Assembly (NCBI GenBank): GCA_031274005.1
Contig: JAISQU010000334.1
Span: forward strand, 1-8,410
Source of the DNA: Spirochaetales bacterium
GTDB lineage: Bacteria; Spirochaetota; Spirochaetia; DTKZ01
Length of the DNA: 8,410 nt
Direction: 5' to 3'
This document shows, one piece after another, positions 1 through 6,072 of the stretch. How positions within the stretch are numbered: position 1 is the stretch's first letter; every line of letters begins with the position of its first letter. A model generated the notes under the pieces. It did not search any database, had not been told where the DNA came from, and worked only from the letters and a program-made list of their open reading frames with translations. The translations under genes were made by a program, and so were the position numbers.

Positions 1-164
1 AGGAAAAACCGTGGTATTTCCTGTTTTTATCTCAAATCTTACAAATTACCTGGATATAACAAGGTAAAACCCGGGCTTCCAGCAAAAACTTCTTCGACTT
101 TTTCGACTTTGCGGTGAAAAAATTCCTAAAAAATATGTAATCATATCCTGACTTATGGGTTAAG
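1..164 (+). repeat. Left arm of long inverted repeat
   Basis: Position i of this arm pairs with position 8370-i of the right arm. Over positions 1-115 the only mismatch is at 79. From 116 to 164 homology continues with small indels and substitutions, and ends in a shared block at 153-164 (TTATGGGTTAAG, against the complement of CTTGACCCATAA at 8209-8220). The arm contains the motif TTCGACTTTTTCGACTT, which on the right copy forms the end of a short element with terminal inverted repeats. The arm starts at the window edge, so its outer end is not visible. No coding capacity is seen in it. Confidence 0.95.
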
Positions 165-281
165 TTTAGAGCTCTGCTCCGCGGTTCTTCATTTCTTAAA
201 ACTCTGCGGTTTTGATAGCTTTCCGCAGGCTAAAAAAGTAAACGCCGATGCCCTGCGAAAAACCCATGCGTGCCGGCGACA

Positions 282-306
282 TTCAGACATTTTCCCGCGC
301 GCAGCG
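282..306 (+). repeat. 25-bp direct repeat, copy 1
   Basis: This 25-bp block (TTCAGACATTTTCCCGCGCG onward) recurs exactly at 436-460, 154 bp downstream. In this copy the following sequence (GCGCGC near 311-316, AAATGT at 325-330) can fold back only imperfectly. Copy 2 is followed by a perfect fold-back. The block lies in the non-coding cluster upstream of the PTS IIA gene. Confidence 0.85.
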
Positions 307-353
307 GCGGGCGCGCTTTCACGGAAATGTGCGGATGGGGCATAACCACCACG

Positions 354-372
354 GCAATTGCTTCGCAATTGC
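354..372. repeat. 19-nt mini-hairpin (8-3-8)
   Basis: GCAATTGC, loop TTC, GCAATTGC is a perfect 8-bp stem with a 3-nt loop. Read on the other strand the tip is GCGAAGC, known as an exceptionally stable DNA mini-hairpin. Four other 19-nt hairpins of the same geometry occur in the 2391-2697 gap with different stem sequences. Confidence 0.8.
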
Positions 373-435
373 AATACATTCAGGCGAATTGTTGTTCAGC
401 CGGAAGGGTCCTGGCGGCATTCACCGCAATTTCCG

Positions 436-472
436 TTCAGACATTTTCCCGCGCGCAGCGCGGGAAAATGTC
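436..472. repeat. Direct repeat copy 2 within a perfect palindrome
   Basis: The second copy of the 25-bp repeat (436-460) runs into a perfect inverted repeat at 440-472: GACATTTTCCCGCG, a 5-nt centre CGCAG, then CGCGGGAAAATGTC. The 14-bp stem ends one base before the -35 box of the next gene. No T-run follows, so it is not a classical terminator. It could be an operator, an extragenic palindromic repeat, or a fold that isolates the promoter from upstream transcription. Confidence 0.85.
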
Positions 473-501
473 TTGACATTCTTCCTGAGAGTTTCTACTC
501 T
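473..501 (+). promoter_or_regulatory. Sigma70-type promoter of PTS IIA gene
   Basis: TTGACA at 473-478 is a perfect -35 hexamer. A 17-bp spacer leads to TACTCT at 496-501 as the -10. A start 6-8 bases after the -10 falls at about 507-509, on the ATG at 508. GAGAG (487-491) and CTCTC (498-502) form a small inverted repeat across the -10. Assignment is by consensus only. Confidence 0.65.
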
Positions 502-507
502 CTAGAC

Positions 508-960
508 ATGTCTTTATTGAAATATCTTACCCTTGATACAGTTACCGCTGATCTTCAGGGCGCGACGAAACAGGAAATTATTGAAAGTCTTCTTGATATG
601 CTGATGAGCACAGGTAAAGTCAAAGACCGGGAGGCCGCTCTGGCCGCTGTCCTTGACAGAGAAAAGAAGATGTCGACGGGGATGGAAAACGGTATAGCGA
701 TTCCCCACGGAAAAACCGACGCTGTGGAAGAGCTTGTGGCGGCTGTGGGCGTTTCAAAGCATCCGGTGGATTTTGAGGCTTTGGACAAGCAGCTTTCCCA
801 AATCTTTATTATGACGCTGTCTTCCAATCAGCGCACGGGGCCGCACATACAGTTTTTGGCGGAAATAAGCCAGCTTCTGCGCAGCGCGGATATGCGCCGC
901 AAACTTATCGCTGCCAAAGAGCCGCGGGACATACTTCAGATTCTGGCCGACAATCTTTAA
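508..960 (+). CDS. ptsN: PTS IIA protein (EIIA-Fru/Ntr, PtsN-like)
   Basis: This 150-residue cytoplasmic protein matches the PTS EIIA type-2 fold (mannitol/fructose/nitrogen IIA) along its full length, with no fused IIB, IIC or HPr domain. GIAIPHGK holds the expected phospho-acceptor histidine, H67. The second conserved histidine is in GPHIQFL (H113). Such stand-alone IIA proteins usually act as regulators phosphorylated by HPr or NPr; spirochaetes often have them without sugar permeases. The frame stays open upstream to 358, but family alignment begins at MSLLKYLTL, so ATG 508 is the start. There is no Shine-Dalgarno at normal spacing: the only purine-rich stretch, GAGAG, lies 16 nt upstream. 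With the promoter position this suggests a leaderless or near-leaderless message. No PTS permease is nearby, so a regulatory role is more likely than transport. The symbol is a family-level assignment. Confidence 0.9.
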   Translation: MSLLKYLTLDTVTADLQGATKQEIIESLLDMLMSTGKVKDREAALAAVLDREKKMSTGMENGIAIPHGKTDAVEELVAAVGVSKHPVDFEALDKQLSQIFIMTLSSNQRTGPHIQFLAEISQLLRSADMRRKLIAAKEPRDILQILADNL

Positions 961-992
961 GGCGCGCTGCTTTCGCGGCAAGGCTTAAAGCA

Positions 993-1066
993 GGCCGTGC
1001 AGCACGGCCCGGCGTATACAAAAGCTGTTGCCCTTATCCCCTTTAGGCTGGCAGTTTGCCTAAAGG
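993..1066 (+). other. Two hairpins in the leader before the uracil permease
   Basis: The 146-bp gap between the IIA gene and the permease has two perfect fold-backs. GGCCGTG/CACGGCC (993-1009) has a 3-nt loop. CCTTTAGGC/GCCTAAAGG (1040-1048 and 1058-1066) has a 9-nt loop. A six-T run lies at 1084-1089, too far from the second stem for a standard terminator. I recognise no PyrR site or riboswitch. They may be the end of the first transcript or a leader structure of the second. Confidence 0.55.
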
Positions 1067-1106
1067 CAGGAGAGCGCGGGAAATTTTTTGTCTGAAAGGA
1101 GCCGAT

Positions 1107-2390
1107 ATGAAAAATCCCTTGTCCGCGAAAACCGTTGTGCTGGGCCTTCAGCATACTTTTGTTATGTTTGGCTCAACGGTTCTTGTCCCCATGGTGACGG
1201 GCCTGGATATAGGGGTAACGCTCTTCGCCGCGGGAACAGGAACGCTGATTTTTCATGTTGTTACAAAGTTCAAGGTTCCTGTGTTTCTGGGCAGTTCCTT
1301 CGCGTTTATTCCGGCGCTGGTTGTTATAGGAGAATCGGAGGGCCTGCCCTACGCCCTGGGCGGCATAGTCGCGGCCGGCGGACTCTACATCATAGTGGCG
1401 ATAATTTTTATGTTTGTCTCGATTGATGTTATGCATAAAATTTTTCCACCGCATGTTACCGGCCCCATCATTATCCTCATCGGAATTATCCTGGCGCCCG
1501 TAGCAATAAAAAACGCGACCGACGCCTATGTGGGGAATATCCGCGGGCAGATAAGCGAGCTCGGCTGCTGGGGCATCGCGTTTTTCACTTTTGCGGCGGG
1601 CGTCTTTGTAAAGATGGCTTTTCCAAAATGGGGCCTGAAGTTTCTGTCCCTGCTGCCCGTTCTTTTTGCGCTTCTTGCCGGATACACCCTTGCCGTACTC
1701 ACAGGGATTGTGGATTTTTCTGCCGTCGCGAAAGCGGCCTGGATTGGACTGCCGGCCTTCTCGTCCCCGAAGTTTTCCCTCAGCGCCATCAGTTTTACGG
1801 TTCCCGTCGCCATTGTCACGATGGTTGAGCACTTCGGAGACATTCTCGCCATAGGCAATGTAACGGGCAAGGATTATCTGGCCGACCCCAGGATTTCCCG
1901 CACCCTGCTGGGAGACGGAATCGCCACAAGCGTCGCGGCCTTTATCGGAGGCCCCGCGAACACAACCTACAGCGAAAATACCGGCGCCGTGGCCCTGACC
2001 GAAGCTCATGACCCCGCCATTATGCGCATCGCCGCCGTGTTCGCGATTCTGCTGTCGCTCGTTCCCAAGTTCAGCGCCATCGTGGGAACAATTCCCGCGC
2101 CGGTCATAGGCGGCATTTCCATTCTGCTCTTTGGCATGATTTCCGCCATAGGCATAAAAAACATGGTAGACGCCCGCATTGACATACACGACCCGAAAAT
2201 CCTTATGACCGTCGCGGCCATGCTCGTTCTGGGGCTGGGAACCGGAACCATCTCAAGCCTTGTCGACCCCCGTGCGCCCGGCGCGGCGATTTCCGCGGGT
2301 TCGTTTTCTTTCAGCGGGCTGGGCCTTGCCGCCATTGCGGGCGTTTTTTTGAACATCGTTTTAAACATCTCAAATTTTAAAAACAAATGA
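1107..2390 (+). CDS. uraA: Uracil permease (NCS2/NAT family)
   Basis: This 427-residue, strongly hydrophobic inner-membrane protein belongs to the NCS2 nucleobase:cation symporters, which import uracil with protons for the pyrimidine salvage pathway. The first helix has LGLQHTFVMFGS with the family's QH pair (Q15-H16). FLGSSFAFIPAL (60-71) matches the UraA/PyrP segment. FPPHVTGPIIILIG follows near 113-126. VEHFGDI (240-246) carries E241 and GGPANTTYSENTGAVALT (281-298) carries E290, equivalent to the two substrate-binding glutamates of E. coli UraA at the same numbers. EHFGD and LLGDGIATS resemble the Bacillus PyrP branch. The last signature position is E299, where Arg, Lys or Gly is usual. 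ATG 1107 follows a good AAAGGAG at 1095-1101; an in-frame start at 1056 lacks this and family similarity. Specificity for uracil rather than xanthine is by similarity. Confidence 0.92.
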   Translation: MKNPLSAKTVVLGLQHTFVMFGSTVLVPMVTGLDIGVTLFAAGTGTLIFHVVTKFKVPVFLGSSFAFIPALVVIGESEGLPYALGGIVAAGGLYIIVAIIFMFVSIDVMHKIFPPHVTGPIIILIGIILAPVAIKNATDAYVGNIRGQISELGCWGIAFFTFAAGVFVKMAFPKWGLKFLSLLPVLFALLAGYTLAVLTGIVDFSAVAKAAWIGLPAFSSPKFSLSAISFTVPVAIVTMVEHFGDILAIGNVTGKDYLADPRISRTLLGDGIATSVAAFIGGPANTTYSENTGAVALTEAHDPAIMRIAAVFAILLSLVPKFSAIVGTIPAPVIGGISILLFGMISAIGIKNMVDARIDIHDPKILMTVAAMLVLGLGTGTISSLVDPRAPGAAISAGSFSFSGLGLAAIAGVFLNIVLNISNFKNK

Positions 2391-2405
2391 ACGGCTGCGG
2401 GCGCA

Positions 2406-2424
2406 TTTTTTGCGAAGCAAAAAA
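2406..2424. repeat. 19-nt mini-hairpin after uraA stop
   Basis: TTTTTTGC, loop GAA, GCAAAAAA is a perfect 8-3-8 hairpin centred on GCGAAGC, beginning 15 bases after the uraA stop. Its outer A/T arms could give weak termination on either strand, but there is no separate GC-rich stem before the T-run, so I do not call a terminator. Confidence 0.7.
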
Positions 2425-2431
2425 CCGGGCT

Positions 2432-2533
2432 TACAACTCCGGCGGCGCGATTTTGCCCGCAAAATTGCGTGAACTGTCGGCACAGCGTTTGCTTTGCAAA
2501 CGCGCGTATTTATCACCACCGGCTGCCGCCCGG
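2432..2533 (+). repeat. 102-bp direct repeat, copy 1
   Basis: Matches 2585-2686 at every position but one (A at 2473, G at 2626), offset exactly 153 bp. Inside are a stem at 2447-2468 (GCGATTTTGC/GCAAAATTGC) and a perfect 8-3-8 hairpin at 2485-2503 (GCGTTTGC, TTT, GCAAACGC). At its end GCTGCCGC (2522-2529) pairs with GCGGCAGC (2533-2540); copy 2 lost this partner. The near identity implies recent duplication or gene conversion. Confidence 0.95.
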
Positions 2534-2554
2534 CGGCAGCTCAGAACCCGGCCC

Positions 2555-2580
2555 TATAAATTGCCGCAGGGCAATTTATA
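2555..2580. repeat. Perfect 11-bp hairpin between the direct repeats
   Basis: TATAAATTGCC (2555-2565), loop GCAG, GGCAATTTATA (2570-2580) is a perfect fold-back in the 51-bp spacer between the two 102-bp repeats. No T-run follows on either strand, so it is more likely part of the repeat array than a terminator. Confidence 0.75.
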
Positions 2581-2584
2581 TGCG

Positions 2585-2686
2585 TACAACTCCGGCGGCG
2601 CGATTTTGCCCGCAAAATTGCGTGAGCTGTCGGCACAGCGTTTGCTTTGCAAACGCGCGTATTTATCACCACCGGCTGCCGCCCGG
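2585..2686 (+). repeat. 102-bp direct repeat, copy 2
   Basis: Second copy of the unit at 2432-2533, with one substitution at 2626. Its hairpins lie at 2600-2621 and 2638-2656. The repeat ends GCCCGG at 2681-2686. The two final G bases and the next two bases make GGAG (2685-2688), the Shine-Dalgarno of aroA, so the repeat boundary falls inside the translation start region of the next gene. Confidence 0.95.
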
Positions 2687-2697
2687 AGAAAATTCCC

Positions 2698-3963
2698 ATG
2701 ATAAAGACCATACGCCCGGCCCGGCTCTCAAAAAGCATTCTTGTTCCCGCCTCGAAATCCCACACAATACGCGCTCTTCTTATCGCTTCCCTTGCGGAAG
2801 GCAAAAGCCGCATCCTGAATCCCCTTGATTCGGACGACGCCGCCTCCTGTATCAGAGTGTGCGGCCTTTTCGGGGCCGGCATCACGGAAGGCAAAACCGC
2901 GGACGGCCGGAGGGCGCTGTCCGTCGAAGGAACAGGCGGGCGTATTACCGCGCCTTCCGCGCCCGTGGACGTAGGCAACTCCGGCACAACTCTTTACCTT
3001 GCCGCCGCCCTCGCCGCCCTTGCGGAGGAGGACATAACTTTTACCGGCGACGCGCAGATACGCGGCCGGCCGGCTTCCAGCCTGCTGCAAAGCCTCCAAG
3101 ATCTGGGCGCTTCGGTACGCTGCGAAACAGGCGGCAAAGCGCCCTTTACGGTACGCGGTCCCCTTACCGGAGGAAAAACCAGCATAGAATGCCCCACAAG
3201 CCAGTACCTTTCGGCCCTGCTCCTTGCCTCGCCGCTTATCGCCCCGCCCGCCGTTACCGAAATTGACGTGACTCTTTTGTATGAAGAACCCTATGTGGAG
3301 ATGACCCTGCGCTGGCTCGACGCGCAGGGTATAAAAATGGACAGGCAGGGTCTGCGGCATTTTGTCATTCCCGGCGGCCAGCGCTATCACGCCTTTGAAA
3401 GAGCCGTGCCGGGAGACTTCTCCTCGGCCACATTTCTTTTCTGCGCCGCCGCCGTTACAGGAGGAATCGTAACCCTGAGCGGCCTTGATATGGGAGATTC
3501 CCAGGGCGACAAAGCCGTTGTGTCTATACTGAAGGCCATGGGCTGCTCGGTGAAAACCGCGGGTACAAACATTACCCTGACAGGCGCGGCCCTGAAAGGC
3601 CGCGACATAGACATGAACGCCATTCCCGACGCCCTTCCCGCCCTCGCGGCAGCGGCCTGCTTTGCCGAAGGGGTAACGCGGCTCCTGAATGTTCCCCAGG
3701 CCCGCTTGAAAGAAACCGACCGCATCGCGGTTATGGCCGAAGAGCTCTCAAAAATGGGGGCGCAGGTCAGGCAGCTGCCCGAGGGCCTGGAAATAACGGG
3801 AAGGGCAAACAGCCTGCGCGGTTGCCGGGTAGACGGGCACGGCGATCACAGGGTGGTTATGGCCCTTGCCGTCGCGGCTTTGGGCGCCGAAGGGCCTACC
3901 GAAATAGCAAGCGCCGAAGCCGCCTCCGTTACTTTCCCGGGATTTTTTGATTTATTTGAGTAA
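2698..3963 (+). CDS. aroA: 3-phosphoshikimate 1-carboxyvinyltransferase (EPSP synthase)
   Basis: This 421-residue cytosolic enzyme transfers enolpyruvyl from phosphoenolpyruvate to shikimate 3-phosphate, the sixth step of the shikimate pathway. Family landmarks appear in order: ASKSHTIRA with K20, S21 and R25 for shikimate-phosphate binding; VGNSGTT (92-98); IRGRP with R124; TSQYLSALL (167-175); GDFSSATF (239-246); PDALPALAAAA with the catalytic aspartate D311; RLKETDR with K338-E339 (336-342); DGHGDHR with D383-H384-R385; and the closing TFPGFF. Length is close to the usual 425-430. ATG 2698 follows GGAG at 2685-2688 with a 9-nt gap; a frame start at 2647 lies inside the repeat and is rejected. 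No other shikimate gene is adjacent. Motif I reads GNSGTT rather than the GNAGTA of E. coli-type enzymes; I cannot assign a glyphosate-sensitivity class from this. Confidence 0.96.
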   Translation: MIKTIRPARLSKSILVPASKSHTIRALLIASLAEGKSRILNPLDSDDAASCIRVCGLFGAGITEGKTADGRRALSVEGTGGRITAPSAPVDVGNSGTTLYLAAALAALAEEDITFTGDAQIRGRPASSLLQSLQDLGASVRCETGGKAPFTVRGPLTGGKTSIECPTSQYLSALLLASPLIAPPAVTEIDVTLLYEEPYVEMTLRWLDAQGIKMDRQGLRHFVIPGGQRYHAFERAVPGDFSSATFLFCAAAVTGGIVTLSGLDMGDSQGDKAVVSILKAMGCSVKTAGTNITLTGAALKGRDIDMNAIPDALPALAAAACFAEGVTRLLNVPQARLKETDRIAVMAEELSKMGAQVRQLPEGLEITGRANSLRGCRVDGHGDHRVVMALAVAALGAEGPTEIASAEAASVTFPGFFDLFE

Positions 3964-4033
3964 CACAAAACGGTATAGCGGGGGGACGGGGGAGTTTTAG
4001 AGGAAATCCGGTTTGGAGAGAATCGTCAAAATG

Positions 4034-4080
4034 TTACAGGCCCGAGGCAAATCATAAAAAAGACTCCTCGCCCCCTGTAA
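4034..4080 (-). terminator. Possible end-of-operon stem-loop
   Basis: TTACAGG (4034-4040) pairs with CCTGTAA (4074-4080), and CGAGG (4043-4047) with CCTCG (4066-4070), with a small internal loop. The structure straddles the stop codon of the methyltransferase gene in the gap between convergent genes. Read on the - strand it is followed by only a short ATTTT. It could slow transcription at the operon end, but it is not a textbook terminator. The rest of 3964-4051 shows only G-rich runs. Confidence 0.35.
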
Positions 4081-5101
4081 TCGGATATCCCGCTTCCCTC
4101 ACGGCCGCTATCATGGCGCTGATATTTTCAAAGGGTGTTTCCGTAGGCAGGCTGCATCCCGAGGCGATAATAAGCCCTTTGGGAGAGTCGTACGCCTCTT
4201 GTATGCACTTGCGCACAGCGGCTTTGACATCCGCGCTCGTACCCTCCAGCATGACTTCGGACGGACGGATATTCCCCATCAGCCGGACGCGGCGCCCCAC
4301 AGCTTCTTTGGCCTGACGCATAGACACTTCGTTATCTATACTGAGGCAGTCTGCGCCTGTGTCGGCCATTAAATCCCAGACTTTTTCCGTTTTCCCGCAT
4401 ATATGCAGGGTAACCGCTTTTCCGCGGCTGTGGATGTATTCGATTAACCGTTTCAGGTAGGGGAAGGCAAAAGTTTCAAAGTGTTTTCTGCTGATAACCG
4501 TTCCCGACGCCATGGGGTCCGAAAGGCTTGGGGCGCAGCCTGTATCGATAATCGCCCTGGCGTATTCAAGACAGCTTTGCAGCGAAACCTCGCAGAGCCG
4601 GTGTACCGGTTCGGGATCCTGAATCATCAGCCGCGCGATCCTGGCGACGCCAATTACCATGGCCGCGTTTGTAAACGGGGCTGTCAGGGCGCCGGTAACG
4701 GGAACCTCTTTTCCCACAGTGTCCAGGGTTATCCTCATCGCCTCCAAACATATTTGTAATATCCCGCTTTTGCCGGGGTCAGCCGGCAACAGGCGGTTGA
4801 TTTCATCAACGCCCGTGATTGCCGGAGACTCTATATACGCCGTTTCATCTTCCGGAACATGGACGGCCGCGCCCATTGCCTCGGGCAGGGTAAACAGATC
4901 GGTAAAAACACGAATATTATCATAGCCAAATTTGCGGTAGGCCTCTATCTGGGCTTTTGCCAGTAACTTGCCGTCCCGCCGCAGATGGGAAACTTTTTCT
5001 CCAATTACCCGAGCGCCCGTATTGTCGACAATAGGCACGCAGGGTAATCTGTCTATGGGTTCGCCCCTGTTATACGCGCTCATTCTTTCAAGAGCCGTCA
5101 T
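4052..5101 (-). CDS. URO-D-family corrinoid methyltransferase (MtaA/CmuA-like)
   Basis: This 349-residue soluble protein has the uroporphyrinogen-decarboxylase TIM-barrel fold as used by methyltransferases such as MtaA, MtbA and CmuA. The opening TALERMSAYNRGEPIDRLP is typical of this branch. The zinc-ligand set H-X-C...C is intact: H233 and C235 in LHICGKTEKVWDLM, C316 in ASGCSLPTETP. True HemE decarboxylases lack this triad, so haem synthesis is unlikely. Related enzymes move a methyl group between a corrinoid and a thiol. It is last in an apparent operon with an ABC importer, which may supply a methylated substrate; no corrinoid protein or partner methyltransferase is in view. Start ATG 5101 rests on family N-terminal alignment. 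It has no clear Shine-Dalgarno, so translation may depend on the upstream gene; the next in-frame ATG (5083) would cut the conserved start. Confidence 0.85.
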   Translation of the reverse strand: MTALERMSAYNRGEPIDRLPCVPIVDNTGARVIGEKVSHLRRDGKLLAKAQIEAYRKFGYDNIRVFTDLFTLPEAMGAAVHVPEDETAYIESPAITGVDEINRLLPADPGKSGILQICLEAMRITLDTVGKEVPVTGALTAPFTNAAMVIGVARIARLMIQDPEPVHRLCEVSLQSCLEYARAIIDTGCAPSLSDPMASGTVISRKHFETFAFPYLKRLIEYIHSRGKAVTLHICGKTEKVWDLMADTGADCLSIDNEVSMRQAKEAVGRRVRLMGNIRPSEVMLEGTSADVKAAVRKCIQEAYDSPKGLIIASGCSLPTETPFENISAMIAAVREAGYPITGGEESFL

Positions 5102-5118
5102 ATACCGGTAAACAATGG

Positions 5119-5150
5119 AGTTGCTCAGAAACTTTAGTTTCTGAACAATT
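5119..5150 (-). other. Intercistronic stem-loop between ATPase and methyltransferase genes
   Basis: CAGAAAC (5126-5132) pairs with GTTTCTG (5137-5143) around a TTTA loop. The stem extends outward through a T-A pair, a C/A mismatch, three more pairs, a G-T pair and an A-T pair. It fills most of the 51-nt gap just after the ATPase stop codon. There is no T-run on the - strand, so it more likely protects the upstream message or tunes expression than ends transcription. Confidence 0.6.
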
Positions 5151-5152
5151 TC

Positions 5153-6031
5153 CTACAAGGCGGCGGAATTGATCGCCGGCCACACCGCCTGAGCGTCCCC
5201 GTCACGAGAGACTTCAATGCCGTGCAGCAGATTCCACAGCACCCCTGTAAGCCGGCTAAAATCGCCGGAGTTTCTTATATCCCGGACCCGCCGCGGACGG
5301 GGAAGATCAATGCTGAGAATACCCCTCACGGCGCCGGGATTCGGCGACATAACGGCGACCCGGTCCGCGAGAAACACCGCCTCCTCTATATTGTGGGTAA
5401 TGAAAATAATCGTTTTGCCGGTTTTTTCCCAAATACTCAAAAGCTCGTCCTGAAGTATTTCCCGTGTTTGGGCGTCCACCGCAGCAAAAGGCTCATCCAT
5501 AAGGAGGACTTCCGGGTCATAGGCAAGGGCCCGCGCGATGGCGACCCGCTGTTTCATGCCGCCGGAAAGTTCATAGGGAAAACGGTCCTCAAAACCCTTT
5601 AAATCAACCAGATCAATAAACCTGCCGCTGATTTCTTTTCTCTCGTGTTTCCCGACCTTTTTAATTTCAAGCCCGTACTCAATATTCTGGCGCACAGTCC
5701 GCCAGGGGAAGAGGGCATAGCCCTGAAGCACAATTCCCCTGTCCAGCGCGGGTCCGGAAATTTTGTGCCCGTCAATAAATATTTCTCCCGCCGTTGGTTC
5801 GGACAGACCCGCCAATATATCAAGAAATGTGGATTTACCGCAGCCCGAAGGGCCCACTATGGTGACGAACTCCCCTTTCTTCACATTCAGATTCAGGTTT
5901 TCAACAGCCTTAAAATCCCGCTTTTCTTCCCCCGGCCGCTTAATATGAAAAACATGGTTAATATTGCGGGCGACAATTTTAAAATCCCCAATGGCCTCGT
6001 CGCCCAGAGCCCCCTGATGCTCAACCACCAT
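5153..6031 (-). CDS. ABC importer ATPase, NitT/TauT (SsuB/TauB) type
   Basis: This 292-residue cytoplasmic nucleotide-binding subunit powers the adjacent importer. All ATPase motifs are intact: Walker A GPSGCGKST (60-68), Q-loop Q103 in LQGYALFPW, signature LSGGMKQR (155-162), Walker B VLLMDEP (175-181) with catalytic E180, D-loop AAVDAQTR, and switch histidine H213 in ITHN. QGYALFPWRTVRQNIEYGLE is characteristic of the nitrate/taurine/sulfonate import group. It is longer than the usual 250-260, with about 15 extra residues before the core and a longer tail ending AVWPAINSAAL. ATG 6031 is supported by GGAGG at 6037-6041 (- strand) with 5-6 nt spacing. It follows the binding-protein gene by 82 bp. 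The ligand cannot be read from an ATPase. Confidence 0.94.
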   Translation of the reverse strand: MVVEHQGALGDEAIGDFKIVARNINHVFHIKRPGEEKRDFKAVENLNLNVKKGEFVTIVGPSGCGKSTFLDILAGLSEPTAGEIFIDGHKISGPALDRGIVLQGYALFPWRTVRQNIEYGLEIKKVGKHERKEISGRFIDLVDLKGFEDRFPYELSGGMKQRVAIARALAYDPEVLLMDEPFAAVDAQTREILQDELLSIWEKTGKTIIFITHNIEEAVFLADRVAVMSPNPGAVRGILSIDLPRPRRVRDIRNSGDFSRLTGVLWNLLHGIEVSRDGDAQAVWPAINSAAL

Positions 6032-6072
6032 AAAAACCTCCGTAAATCCTTAAAATGAAAGTGTTCGGATAA

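Larger units (their letters stand above)
165..507. other. Repeat-rich intergenic region upstream of PTS IIA gene
   Basis: This 343-base stretch between the inverted-repeat arm and the first gene contains no credible gene. It holds a 25-bp direct repeat at 154-bp spacing, a perfect 19-nt mini-hairpin, a perfect 14-bp-stem palindrome and a promoter. The short open frames here have no ribosome binding sites and change composition with the palindromes, so I read them as chance. Several near-repeats of CATTCA (280, 378, 419) suggest degenerate copies of a small unit. Confidence 0.7.
2391..2697. other. Hairpin and direct-repeat array between uraA and aroA
   Basis: This 307-base gap is almost entirely built of palindromes and one large direct repeat (two 102-bp copies 153 bp apart). 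Perfect stems are at 2406-2424, 2485-2503, 2522-2540, 2555-2580 and 2638-2656; a stem with one G-T pair is at 2447-2468 and recurs in copy 2. An open frame crosses the array only because 153 is divisible by three and the repeats lack stops in that phase. No promoter is convincing, so aroA may be read from upstream. The end of the array carries the aroA ribosome binding site. Confidence 0.8.

Noticed and set aside
248..505. 85-codon open frame upstream of the PTS IIA gene
   Set aside because: It spans palindromes and a direct repeat, shows no protein family signature and ends at the promoter of the next gene.
358..507. 50-residue N-terminal extension of the PTS IIA protein
   Set aside because: The added residues are encoded by palindromic repeat DNA and the promoter, and IIA family alignment begins at the ATG at 508.
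1..507. CRISPR array
   Set aside because: Repeats are only two copies, long-spaced (154 bp), and no cas genes are present; the 102-bp pair at 2432-2686 fails for the same reasons.
1040..1089. Transcription attenuator or pyrimidine riboswitch before the uracil permease
   Set aside because: A 9-bp stem and a T6 run exist, but they are separated by 17 bases and no known regulatory motif or leader peptide is visible.
1173..2189. 338-codon open frame antisense to the uracil permease
   Set aside because: It is the complement of a well-supported gene, with low-complexity composition (many Gly, Arg, Asn, His) and no recognisable domain.
2387..2701. 105-codon open frame overlapping the uraA stop (ATGA) and containing two 34-residue peptide repeats
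   Set aside because: It runs through hairpins and the 102-bp repeats, stays open because the period (153) is a multiple of three, has no Shine-Dalgarno and runs into the aroA start. It looks like repeat DNA, although ATGA coupling cannot be fully excluded.
4052..5101. Haem biosynthesis uroporphyrinogen decarboxylase (HemE)
   Set aside because: The His-X-Cys...Cys zinc triad and transporter context indicate the methyltransferase branch of the fold, and no other haem genes are nearby.
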